Below are positions 37,178 to 44,964 of a DNA stretch of 64,000 nt, one piece after another. Below the pieces are notes generated by a model, which was not told the DNA's origin, did no database searches, and saw only the letters and a program-made list of their open reading frames with translations. This DNA is from an uncultured Mollicutes bacterium (lineage in GTDB: Bacteria > Bacillota_I > Bacilli_A > Acholeplasmatales > Anaeroplasmataceae): contig UQFG01000008.1 of assembly GCA_900540175.1 (NCBI GenBank), positions 1 to 64,000 of the forward strand, read 5' to 3'. Each line of letters begins with the position of its first letter. Position 1 is the stretch's first letter. The translations under genes and the position numbers were made by a program.

Positions 37178-38071
37178 ATGACAATAATCGATTGTATCGG
37201 CAATACTCCTTTGGTAGAATTAAAACAGACAACGGCCCATCTGCCTTGTCGAATCCTTGCAAAATTGGAATATTTTAATCCGGCCGGATCCATTAAAGAT
37301 CGCGTTGCGTTGGCTATGATTGAGGCATTGGAAAAGGAAAATCGCTTGAAAACCGGTTCGACCATTATCGAACCGACCAGCGGCAATACGGGCATCGGGC
37401 TTGCGTTGGTTGGAGCCTATAAAGGCTATCGGGTCATCATTACCATGCCGGATACCATGTCTTTAGAACGCCGATTGCTGATTGAATCGTATGGTGGAGA
37501 AGTGATTTTAACAGATGGCAAACTGGGGATGAAAGGAGCCATCGAAGAAGCCCGAAGATTACAAAAAGAAATTCCCGGATCTGTTATTTGCGATCAGTTT
37601 TCCAATCCGGCAAACGTAGCGGTTCATTATCGTTCGACCGGCCCGGAAATTTGGCAACAATCCGGCAAAAAAGTCGATCTGTTGATTTCAGGGGTCGGTA
37701 CCGGTGGCACGATTAGCGGCGTCGGCCGATATTTGAAACAAATGAATCCCGATCTTGAAGTGATTGCCGTTGAGCCGGCTTCTTCTCCGGTTCTTTCTAA
37801 AGGAATTTCGGGATCCCACCGAATTCAAGGTATCGGAGCGGGTTTTGTTCCAAGTATTTTAGATTTATCTGTTTATCAGGAAGTGATAACGATTCGTGAT
37901 GAAGAAGCCTTGGAACATCAGAAAATATTATCCCGAAAACAAGGCGTGTTTGTCGGTATTTCTTCCGGTGCCGTTTATGCGGCGGCTTTACAAGTTGCCG
38001 CTCGAAAAGAAAATGTCGGTAAAACGATTGTTGTGATTTTTCCGGATACCGGCAGTCGTTATTTAAGTTAA
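37178..38071 (+). CDS. cysK: Cysteine synthase A
   Basis: A PLP enzyme making cysteine from O-acetylserine and sulfide. The 297-residue protein has the PLP lysine in P-A-G-S-I-K-D-R-V-A, the substrate loop P-T-S-G-N-T-G-I-G-L-A, and the phosphate-binding G-V-G-T-G-G-T-I-S-G-V-G. It ends I-F-P-D-T-G-S-R-Y-L-S. AAAGGTG precedes the ATG. No serine acetyltransferase gene adjoins. Confidence 0.94.
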   Translation: MTIIDCIGNTPLVELKQTTAHLPCRILAKLEYFNPAGSIKDRVALAMIEALEKENRLKTGSTIIEPTSGNTGIGLALVGAYKGYRVIITMPDTMSLERRLLIESYGGEVILTDGKLGMKGAIEEARRLQKEIPGSVICDQFSNPANVAVHYRSTGPEIWQQSGKKVDLLISGVGTGGTISGVGRYLKQMNPDLEVIAVEPASSPVLSKGISGSHRIQGIGAGFVPSILDLSVYQEVITIRDEEALEHQKILSRKQGVFVGISSGAVYAAALQVAARKENVGKTIVVIFPDTGSRYLS

Positions 38072-38091
38072 ATAAAATTTAGGGAATCTAT

Positions 38092-38120
38092 TTTTGTTCT
38101 AAATAGATTTGTGGTATAAT
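38092..38120 (+). promoter_or_regulatory. rnf operon promoter
   Basis: TATAAT at 38115-38120 with a weak TTTTGT -35 (38092-38097) at 17 bases. The start point would be near 38127, giving a leader of about 155 nt before rnfC. Confidence 0.55.
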
Positions 38121-38130
38121 AAAAAAGCCA

Positions 38131-38237
38131 TGCAAGATAGAATGAAAAAAGAAAAAGGCCGATCTTATCGTTAAGATACCATTTGGGGATAAGGGCTAAA
38201 ACAAAAGGAAACGGGTATATTCTTTTTCATCATTGCA
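38131..38237 (+). ncRNA. Structured leader upstream of rnfC (possible regulatory RNA)
   Basis: A long closing helix pairs TGCAA (38131-38135) with TTGCA (38233-38237) and ATGAAAAAAGAA (38142-38153) with TTCTTTTTCAT (38220-38230). Inside, ATCTTA-TCGT-TAAGAT (38162-38177) forms a hairpin, and an alternative pairing ATACC with GGTAT is possible. No known riboswitch class was recognised and no terminator follows, so any control would be translational or by processing. Confidence 0.4.
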
Positions 38238-38284
38238 CAGATTAATAATATTGGTTAGACAAAACGATATAAGAGGTGAGTCAT

Positions 38285-39574
38285 ATGATTGCTAAAACCA
38301 GACAAATTACGGGTGTTGTATCGACAAACAGTTTGCCGACGATGCGTTACTTGGACCCGGAATACATTTATCTGGCTTTGACCAATACACGGTGTGCGAC
38401 ATCCGAATGCTACGTAAAAGTAGGCGATCGAGTTAAAGTCGGACAAGTAGTAGCCAAACGTTTCGGCGGTTTTTTTGAACAGCCGGTTCATTCGACGGTA
38501 AGCGGAGAAGTGGTTGGATTTGTGAAAAAATTTCATCGAAGCGGACGTTTGACGGAATTCATTCAAGTAAAAAACGATCATAAAGATGAATGGATTCATC
38601 CTGAGGTAGTGCGAAGCGAAGAAGAAATCGAAGCACTAACGTTGGAAGATTTTGCTCGGATTACCAAAGAATGTTCTTTGGTCGGTTTGGGGGGCAGTTC
38701 TTTTCCGACATACATCAAATTTCAAACCAAAGATCCGATCGATACCATTTTAATCAACGGAGTCGAATGCGAACCTTATATTTCATCGGATCATCGGATT
38801 ATTTTAGAGCACTCAAGAAGAGTCGTTATGGGGACTCATTATGCCATGTTGGCTTTTAAGGCCAAAAAGGCGATGATCTGCATCAAAGAAAAATATCAGG
38901 ATTTATACGATTGTCTTTCGACGGAATTGACTCGCTTTCCGGATTTCAATATTGAAGTGTGCCGCGTCGGAAACTACTATCCGCAAGGTTGGGAGATCGA
39001 AATGATTCATTCGGCATTGGGGATTCGGATTCCTTCCGGTGTATTGCCGGCTAAAAAAGGCATTATGGTGTTTAATGTTTCAACGATTGTCGGACTTTAT
39101 CGGGCGATTAAACACAATGAACCGGTCATCAAGAGAAACTTTACGTTATCGGGAGACGGCATTTGCATTCCGCAAAACTTCCGTCTTAGAATCGGAACGT
39201 CGTTAAAAGAATTGATTGACATTTGCGGAGGATATAAGGGAGATGGAAACAAAGTATTAATCATGGGAGGCCCGATGATGGGGGCCAATTTGGTTCGTGA
39301 TGATGCGGTCATCTCCAAAACGTGTACATCGGCGATTATTTTAAATGAAAAACCGATTCACGAAGAACCATGTATCCGCTGTGCTTCTTGTGTTTATTCT
39401 TGTCCGGCTTCGTTACAACCGGTTTCAATTATGCAGGCGGTTAAAAACAAAGATAAAGAAGCACTTAAAAAACTGAAGATCGATGCTTGTATTTTATGTG
39501 GAATGTGCTCTTATACCTGCACTTCTAAAATACATCTTACGGATTACTGTCGTAAGGCAAAGAAAATGGTATAA
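38285..39574 (+). CDS. rnfC: Ion-translocating oxidoreductase complex subunit RnfC
   Basis: The cytoplasmic NADH/Fe-S subunit of the Rnf ferredoxin:NAD+ oxidoreductase. The 429-residue protein has G-L-G-G-S-S-F-P-T and E-P-Y-I-S-S-D in the flavin/NADH-site region, and two 4Fe-4S sets, C-I-R-C-A-S-C-V-Y-S-C-P and C-I-L-C-G-M-C-S-Y-T-C. The frame opens at a GTG (38276), but ATG 38285 is better placed behind AGAGGTG. First gene of the rnfCDGEAB operon. Confidence 0.94.
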   Translation: MIAKTRQITGVVSTNSLPTMRYLDPEYIYLALTNTRCATSECYVKVGDRVKVGQVVAKRFGGFFEQPVHSTVSGEVVGFVKKFHRSGRLTEFIQVKNDHKDEWIHPEVVRSEEEIEALTLEDFARITKECSLVGLGGSSFPTYIKFQTKDPIDTILINGVECEPYISSDHRIILEHSRRVVMGTHYAMLAFKAKKAMICIKEKYQDLYDCLSTELTRFPDFNIEVCRVGNYYPQGWEIEMIHSALGIRIPSGVLPAKKGIMVFNVSTIVGLYRAIKHNEPVIKRNFTLSGDGICIPQNFRLRIGTSLKELIDICGGYKGDGNKVLIMGGPMMGANLVRDDAVISKTCTSAIILNEKPIHEEPCIRCASCVYSCPASLQPVSIMQAVKNKDKEALKKLKIDACILCGMCSYTCTSKIHLTDYCRKAKKMV

Positions 39575-39585
39575 GGAGGAAGAGT

Positions 39586-40704
39586 ATGAAATTAGTAGCA
39601 CAAACAGCACCGTTTATTCGTAAACCGGTTTCGGTTCGGCGAATGATGGTTGATGTCTTAATTGCGCTTTTGCCGGTCGTTTTATTCGCTTGTATTCAAA
39701 ACGGTTGGAATGGTATTTACGTTTTCTTAATTTCCATCGGAACCATGCTTATAACCGAATGGGTTGCTCATGCGCTGATTGCTTGGCCAAAAGGCATGAA
39801 AAGAAGGGAATTGTTTTCCAAAGAAGGATTTAAAAAGGTCGTGGATACGTTTACCGTCAACAATGTGACGGCTCCGCTTATTTCAGCCATTATTTTTGCG
39901 TTGTTGATGCCTTCTGGCAGCAACTGGTATATTGTATTCATCGGTGCTTTGTTCGGAATGTTGGTCGGAAAAATGATTTTCGGCGGCTTGGGCAGCAATA
40001 TATTCAATCCGGCTGCCGTTTCAAGAATTTTCGTGGCAATCTGTTTCGGTGGACAACTCACGTATGACAAAGGCGGCGTGGATGTGGCTGCCGGCGGGAC
40101 CCCGCTTGCTCTTTTAAGCGGACAGTACAACTTATCCAATATTGCCGGTGCGTTGGAACAATACAGTTTAACCGACTTATTTTTAGGACAAGTTCCGGGC
40201 AGTATGGGAGAAGTTTGTACGTTGTTGATTTTGGTCGGAGGACTTTATTTGTTCGTCCGTCGCTCGGCCGATTTAAGAGCGTCTTTATCTATGATTTTAT
40301 CTTTTGCGGTTTTAACACTGACGGTCAGCCTGGTTACAGCCGGAATCGCCCATGTGAACGCAATGGATTTATTTTGGTATGAAATGCTTTCCGGCGGTTT
40401 GATTTTCGGGGCGGTATTTATGATAACCGATCCGGTTACATCGCCGACAACAAAATTCGGTCGAGTGGCATTTGGTGCTGCAGCCGGGGCTTTGACTGCG
40501 CTGATCCGTTATTGCGGGGCGTATCCGGAAGGCGTCGCTTTTTCGATTTTACTAGTCAACATGCTTGCTCCTACGATCGATCACTTGATGCGTGGAAAAC
40601 CGAATACGTATACTTGGAAACAATTAACGGGCGTTGCGGTTGTGGCAGTGATTCTTTGTTTGATTGTCGGGTTTGCCGTTGCCGGTCAACTAGGAGGATT
40701 GTAA
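39586..40704 (+). CDS. rnfD: Rnf complex subunit RnfD
   Basis: A 372-residue integral membrane subunit with about nine or ten helices, bearing covalent FMN in known complexes. The expected flavinylation site is V-D-V-A-A-G-G-T-P-L-A, where the usual S-G-A-T is written A-G-G-T with the acceptor threonine kept. Other motifs are G-G-L-G-S-N-I-F-N-P-A-A and T-D-P-V-T-S-P. It starts 11 bases after rnfC with AAGGAGG. ApbE at 26.6 kb would load the FMN. Confidence 0.94.
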   Translation: MKLVAQTAPFIRKPVSVRRMMVDVLIALLPVVLFACIQNGWNGIYVFLISIGTMLITEWVAHALIAWPKGMKRRELFSKEGFKKVVDTFTVNNVTAPLISAIIFALLMPSGSNWYIVFIGALFGMLVGKMIFGGLGSNIFNPAAVSRIFVAICFGGQLTYDKGGVDVAAGGTPLALLSGQYNLSNIAGALEQYSLTDLFLGQVPGSMGEVCTLLILVGGLYLFVRRSADLRASLSMILSFAVLTLTVSLVTAGIAHVNAMDLFWYEMLSGGLIFGAVFMITDPVTSPTTKFGRVAFGAAAGALTALIRYCGAYPEGVAFSILLVNMLAPTIDHLMRGKPNTYTWKQLTGVAVVAVILCLIVGFAVAGQLGGL

Positions 40705-40705
40705 G

Positions 40706-42571
40706 ATGAAAAAATATACTTTAACCGCACTAGTATTAATGTTGATTGCCGGTATCTGTGCCGCATTAATTGCTTCGGTCAATTTACTGACGGCTCCGAT
40801 CATTGAAAAAAACAACGGTGATAAAACGGCTCAGTTATGCAAGGAAATTTTTCCCGACTACGATGCCTCCGCATCCTCTGTTGTTACGGAAGGCTTTTCA
40901 TCGAATTATATTGTTGAAAAAATTATCGCCAATGATCGCTCTTCGACATTATTGGGCTATATTTACACGGTGGAAGGATCCAATTCTTACGGACAAATTT
41001 CGCTTTTGGTGGGAATTCATAAAGACTATCGTTTGGCAGGTATTCGCATGATTACCAATGGTCAATCTTATAGCAATGAAACGGAAACCCATTTGAATAC
41101 GCAGTATCATCCGGATATGACATTAGACGATGTCCTTAACTTGGATTTGACCGATACGGATGTAACGGCCGGTGCAACGTTCGCATCGAAATTGATTCAA
41201 TCGTTGGTGTCTGCGGCATTCCAAGATGCAACCGGACAAATTGTTGAAGAACCGACCGAAGAAGAACTCATTGCCGAATTAAGTGTCGAATTGTTTCCTA
41301 CGTACGATCCGGCAACCTCGACTAAAACAACCGAAGGATTGCCGTCTACTTTATTGCAGAAAATAACTGTTAGAAATGCTTCATCAACCGTACTGGGTTA
41401 TTTATATGTAGCTGAAGGATCGAATAATTACGGTAGCATCAAACTGTTGATCGGTATCAACAGTGACGAAGTTTTACAAGGTGTTCGGTTTATTAACAAC
41501 GGTCAATCCTTTGCTGATAAAGCCGAAACCCATTTAAACAGTCAATATCATAGCGGTATGACTTATCAACAGGTAACGGATTTAGATTTATCGGATAAAA
41601 ATACGGATGTAACGGCCGGTGCGACTTATTCGGCTCGGTTGATTCAGCGTCTTGTTTTGACTGCTTTTGAAGATGCAACCGGACAGATTTCCGAAGAACC
41701 GACTGAGGATGAAAAGATAGAAGAATTAAGTAAAGAGATTTTCGCATCGTACGATAAGACGACTTCGTCTGTTCAAACAACGGATTTAACCGAAGGATTA
41801 ACACGGAAAATCACGGTAAGAAACGCATCTTCTATGTTATTGGGCTATTTGTATGTGGCCGAAGGAGAAAATCGTTTCGGACCCATTCAGTTATTGATCG
41901 GTATCCAGCAAAACGGGACATTACAGGGTGTTCGTTTTATCAACAATGGGCAATCCTTTGCTGATAAAACCGAAACCCATTTAAACAGTCAATACCAAAC
42001 GGGAATGACGTATGAAGATATCCTTAATCTGGATTTGTCAGATAAAAATACGGATGTGACCGCGGGAGCAACCTATGCCGCTCGGTTGATTCAATCCCTT
42101 GTCATCAAGGCATTCGGCGATGCCAAAAATCAGCCGACGGAAGCCTTGATTGACGAATTGAGCAAAGAATTGTTTTACGCTTATAACCAATCGACTTCGA
42201 CCGTACAAACGACGGGGTTAACCGAAGGATTGTCGCAAAAAACGACTGTTAACAATTCTTCTTCCACGTTATTGGGCTATTTATATGTAGCCGAAGGCCA
42301 AAATCGGTATGGTACGATTCAATTATTGATTGGAATCAATCAAGATGGAACATTGCAGGGGGTACGATTTATTAACAACGGTCAATCGTTTGGGGATAAA
42401 GCCGAAACCCATTTGAACACACAATATAAAAAAGGCATGACGTACGAACAAATTCAAAATTTGGATTTATCGGATAAAAATACGGATGTAACCGCCGGGG
42501 CTACGTATTCGGCCCGGTTGATTCAGGAACTGGTTTTAAAGGCTTTTGATCATCTTAGAGGAGGTATGTAG
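40706..42571 (+). CDS. rnfG: RnfG with four tandem FMN-binding domains
   Basis: RnfG is normally about 200 residues with one FMN-binding domain. This protein has 621 residues: one N-terminal membrane helix (about 7-29) and four extracytoplasmic repeats of about 145-150 residues. Each repeat ends with the flavinylation motif D-V-T-A-G-A-T, so acceptor threonines are Thr158, 307, 456 and 600. Other repeated blocks are L-L-G-Y-[IL]-Y, N-G-Q-S-[FY] and E-T-H-L-N-[ST]-Q-Y. The second to fourth repeats are very alike, also at DNA level, which suggests recent duplication. Up to four covalent FMNs could form a flavin wire outside the membrane. It starts one base after the rnfD stop. Confidence 0.93.
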   Translation: MKKYTLTALVLMLIAGICAALIASVNLLTAPIIEKNNGDKTAQLCKEIFPDYDASASSVVTEGFSSNYIVEKIIANDRSSTLLGYIYTVEGSNSYGQISLLVGIHKDYRLAGIRMITNGQSYSNETETHLNTQYHPDMTLDDVLNLDLTDTDVTAGATFASKLIQSLVSAAFQDATGQIVEEPTEEELIAELSVELFPTYDPATSTKTTEGLPSTLLQKITVRNASSTVLGYLYVAEGSNNYGSIKLLIGINSDEVLQGVRFINNGQSFADKAETHLNSQYHSGMTYQQVTDLDLSDKNTDVTAGATYSARLIQRLVLTAFEDATGQISEEPTEDEKIEELSKEIFASYDKTTSSVQTTDLTEGLTRKITVRNASSMLLGYLYVAEGENRFGPIQLLIGIQQNGTLQGVRFINNGQSFADKTETHLNSQYQTGMTYEDILNLDLSDKNTDVTAGATYAARLIQSLVIKAFGDAKNQPTEALIDELSKELFYAYNQSTSTVQTTGLTEGLSQKTTVNNSSSTLLGYLYVAEGQNRYGTIQLLIGINQDGTLQGVRFINNGQSFGDKAETHLNTQYKKGMTYEQIQNLDLSDKNTDVTAGATYSARLIQELVLKAFDHLRGGM

Positions 42572-42573
42572 CA

Positions 42574-43314
42574 ATGGAGCAAACAGTAAAAAAACAAAAA
42601 TCTAAGAATTTAAAAGTTTTTTTAGCGGGAATCATCAATGAAAATCCGGTTTTAGTCGGTCTTTTGGGTATGTGTCCGACGCTTGCAACCACCAAATCCT
42701 TGGAGTCGGCGTTCGGTATGGGAATTTTGGTTATTTTGACTTTGGTCGGTTCCAATGTGTTGATTTCGTTGTTGCGCAAGATCATTCCAGCCGAGGTGAA
42801 AATTCCTTGTTACATCGTAATTATTGCTACCTTTGTAACCATTATCAAAATGCTCTCAGAAGCTTTTTTACCGGAATTGTACGAAAGTTTGGGTGTATTT
42901 ATTTCGTTAATCGTTGTCAACTGTATTATCTTAGGTAGAGCCGAAGCTTTCGCTTCTAAAAACGGACCGCTTGCTTCTTTGTTAGACGGTTTGGGAATGG
43001 GTATCGGGTTTACCATGGCGCTTTGTATCATGGGTATTATCCGAGAATTACTCGGTACCGGCGGATTGTCGTTTGGTGTTTACTTCACTTTTTTACCGCA
43101 TGTATCATGGACACCGCTTGCCGATTATGCCATTAAATTGTTTGTTCTTCCGGCTGGTGGATTTTTGACTCTTGCGTTGATTTTGGCGGTTATGGCTTTT
43201 TATAAGAACCGCAAGGAAGATAAGAAACTGGCGCTTCAAAAAGCAAAAATCGAAGAATTAAAAGCAAAAAAAGCGTTGGAAATGGCTGCTAAAAAACAAC
43301 AGGAGGTAAAATAA
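42574..43314 (+). CDS. rnfE: Rnf complex subunit RnfE
   Basis: A 246-residue membrane subunit of the NqrD/RnfE family with about six helices. It contains N-P-V-L-V-G-L-L-G-M-C-P-T-L-A and V-V-N-C-I-I-L-G-R-A-E-A-F, whose cysteines ligate the intramembrane 2Fe-2S cluster shared with RnfA. The K-rich C-terminal tail (about 210-246) is charged and cytoplasmic. AGGAGG precedes the ATG; only 2 bases separate it from the rnfG stop. Confidence 0.94.
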   Translation: MEQTVKKQKSKNLKVFLAGIINENPVLVGLLGMCPTLATTKSLESAFGMGILVILTLVGSNVLISLLRKIIPAEVKIPCYIVIIATFVTIIKMLSEAFLPELYESLGVFISLIVVNCIILGRAEAFASKNGPLASLLDGLGMGIGFTMALCIMGIIRELLGTGGLSFGVYFTFLPHVSWTPLADYAIKLFVLPAGGFLTLALILAVMAFYKNRKEDKKLALQKAKIEELKAKKALEMAAKKQQEVK

Positions 43315-43315
43315 G

Positions 43316-43906
43316 ATGGTTTGGAATATGATTGTTGCTTTTTTTCTGGCAATCGCCAATGCGATGCTGATTAATAACGTTACACTGTCGCGCTTTTACG
43401 GGGTTTGTCCGTTTTTGGGTGTGTCCAAAAAAACGTCTTCCGCTTTGGGAATGGGCATCGCCGTTACGTTTGTAATCGTCTTGGCTGCCGCGATTTGTTG
43501 GCCGATTTACCAATTGTTAAGTGTGTGTGGGATTGCCTACATGGATACGATTACCTATATTTTGGTTATTGCTTCTATTGTGCAATTGGTGGAAATGTTT
43601 ATTAAAAAATTTTCCCCGTCGCTTTATAAGGCACTGGGCGTTTATCTGCCTTTGATTACGACCAATTGTGCCGTGCTGGGGGTGGCACAGGGAAATTCTT
43701 CTCAAGGATTGTCGTTTGGGGCTTCTATGGCCGAAGCCATCGGAACAGGTCTTGGTTTTGCGCTGGTGATTTATATTTTCTCCTGTATTCGTTATCGGTT
43801 GGATGCAGCCAATACACCAAGAGCCTTTAAAGGTATTCCGATTGCTTTAGCAACCGCTGCTTTAATGAGTTTGGCGTTTTTAGGCTTAACGGGAATGATC
43901 GGATAA
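43316..43906 (+). CDS. rnfA: Rnf complex subunit RnfA
   Basis: A 196-residue membrane subunit of the NqrE/RnfA family, paired with RnfE in inverted topology. The conserved segments N-N-V-T-L-S-R-F-Y-G-V-C-P-F-L-G-V-S and L-I-T-T-N-C-A-V-L-G-V-A provide cysteines for the shared 2Fe-2S cluster. It starts one base after the rnfE stop. Confidence 0.94.
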   Translation: MVWNMIVAFFLAIANAMLINNVTLSRFYGVCPFLGVSKKTSSALGMGIAVTFVIVLAAAICWPIYQLLSVCGIAYMDTITYILVIASIVQLVEMFIKKFSPSLYKALGVYLPLITTNCAVLGVAQGNSSQGLSFGASMAEAIGTGLGFALVIYIFSCIRYRLDAANTPRAFKGIPIALATAALMSLAFLGLTGMIG

Positions 43907-43907
43907 T

Positions 43908-44138
43908 ATGGAACCTTATCTTACGCTTGCGATCGTTTTGTTGGTGCTTTTGGTGGTTTTGTTTGTTGTTACGTATGTGTTAAATAAAAGAACACCGGTA
44001 CCAAAAGGATGCGAAAAACTGGATATAACCGACGAATTTTGTATGCAATGCAATCAAAAAGAATGTCGGATCCATGAAAAATTAATGTTGGAGAAAATAA
44101 AAGAAGATTTGGAACAAACCCAAAAGGAGGAATCCTAA
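43908..44138 (+). CDS. Small four-cysteine membrane protein inside the rnf operon
   Basis: A 76-residue protein between rnfA and rnfB, where most operons have no gene. It has one N-terminal membrane helix (about 5-25), then Cys35, 45, 48 and 53 (K-G-C; F-C-M-Q-C-N-Q-K-E-C-R) and a charged helical tail. The C-x2-C-x4-C spacing equals the first part of the RnfB cluster motif, so a Fe-S or zinc site is possible. It is separated by one and two bases from its neighbours, indicating a real operon member. I do not recognise a named family. Confidence 0.75.
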   Translation: MEPYLTLAIVLLVLLVVLFVVTYVLNKRTPVPKGCEKLDITDEFCMQCNQKECRIHEKLMLEKIKEDLEQTQKEES

Positions 44139-44140
44139 GT

Positions 44141-44461
44141 ATGGAAATAATTATTGCTGTTGCTATTTTGGCCGGACTGGGTGTTTTGCTTGGTTTCGGT
44201 TTGGCCGTTGCCGCCAAAGTTCTTTATGTCAAACCGGACACTCGTGTAGAAGATATATCGGCGATTTTACCGAATGCCAACTGCGGCGCTTGTGGTTATC
44301 CGGGATGTGCGGGTTATGCTGAGGCTATTGTCAGTCAAACGGCTGAAAGTCTTAATTTATGTAAACCGGGATTAAAATCGGGTGTACCCGAAAAAATCCG
44401 CCACTATTTGGATGAACACCCCAACGAAGACGGAACGGTTAATCCCATTAAATTAAAATAA
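44141..44461 (+). CDS. rnfB: Short RnfB lacking the ferredoxin domain
   Basis: RnfB is usually 180-330 residues: membrane helix, a 4Fe-4S domain, then ferredoxin-type clusters. This one has 106 residues: a helix (about 3-25) and the cluster motif C-G-A-C-G-Y-P-G-C with Cys48, 51, 56 and 74. It then stops after N-P-I-K-L-K. The DNA after the stop shows no cluster motif in any frame, so this is not a simple frameshift. Electron entry from ferredoxin must therefore differ or need another protein. Last gene of the operon. Confidence 0.88.
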   Translation: MEIIIAVAILAGLGVLLGFGLAVAAKVLYVKPDTRVEDISAILPNANCGACGYPGCAGYAEAIVSQTAESLNLCKPGLKSGVPEKIRHYLDEHPNEDGTVNPIKLK

Positions 44462-44493
44462 AAAAGAATACTTTTATTTTCAATGCTTTATGG

Positions 44494-44499
44494 TATAAT
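44494..44499 (+). promoter_or_regulatory. -10 element before the small membrane protein
   Basis: TATAAT 26 bases before ATG 44525; no strong -35. Suggests the following gene is transcribed separately from rnf. Confidence 0.4.
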
Positions 44500-44524
44500 A
44501 AATAAAAGGTTCGGTGATAATGGA

Positions 44525-44767
44525 ATGCTTAAAAAATTGAAAGATCACTATGTCAATATCTGCATTGCCTTGATGTATGCCGTGATTGCTTGTTTGGTTT
44601 ACGGCATATGGTCTTACTCGGCATGGGAACGTTGGTATGTGACGTTTATCATTGTCGTAGCCATTGTTGTGGTCAGTGCCGCGATTGCTTATTTTTGGAT
44701 CAAATCCGAAGATCAGGCAAAAACGGTCAACAATGAAATAGAAAACTCAAAAGAAGAGGATCAGTAA
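44525..44767 (+). CDS. Small two-helix membrane protein
   Basis: An 80-residue protein with two hydrophobic segments (about 12-31 and 38-58) and a K/E-rich tail. A longer frame from 44483 would start before the TATAAT at 44494, so ATG 44525 is preferred. No family was recognised. It ends directly before the serS T-box leader. Confidence 0.55.
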   Translation: MLKKLKDHYVNICIALMYAVIACLVYGIWSYSAWERWYVTFIIVVAIVVVSAAIAYFWIKSEDQAKTVNNEIENSKEEDQ

Positions 44768-44950
44768 TTAAATGATTCGGTTAAGAGATTCGGTGGATGG
44801 TGCGAACCGAACAAGAACAGTTAATGAATCTACCTCGGATGAGGAACGCTTTTCCGCGTTAAAAGAAAAAAGTGCCGTAAGAAATTACGGAATTAAGGTG
44901 GTACCACGGGAAAACTCGTCCTTAGATTGATTTCTAAGGACGTTTTTATT
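44768..44950 (+). ncRNA. T-box riboswitch controlling serS
   Basis: The T-box AAGGTGGTACCACGG is at 44895-44909. The terminator is CGTCCTTAGA (44917-44926) with TCTAAGGACG (44933-44942) plus T run. Stem I has the typical AGAGATTCGGTGGATGGTG distal part. Serine specificity is inferred from the downstream gene; GAATCTACC contains a possible UCU specifier. No separate promoter is obvious, so the leader may be read from the promoter of the small membrane gene. Confidence 0.9.
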
Positions 44951-44964
44951 TGGAGGAGATAGAA

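Noticed and set aside
38131..38237. FMN or THF riboswitch upstream of rnfC
   Set aside because: The conserved cores of those classes are not present; only generic secondary structure can be supported.
43908..44461. Frameshift joining the four-Cys protein and RnfB
   Set aside because: Each has its own membrane helix, start and stop, and neither contains the missing ferredoxin clusters.
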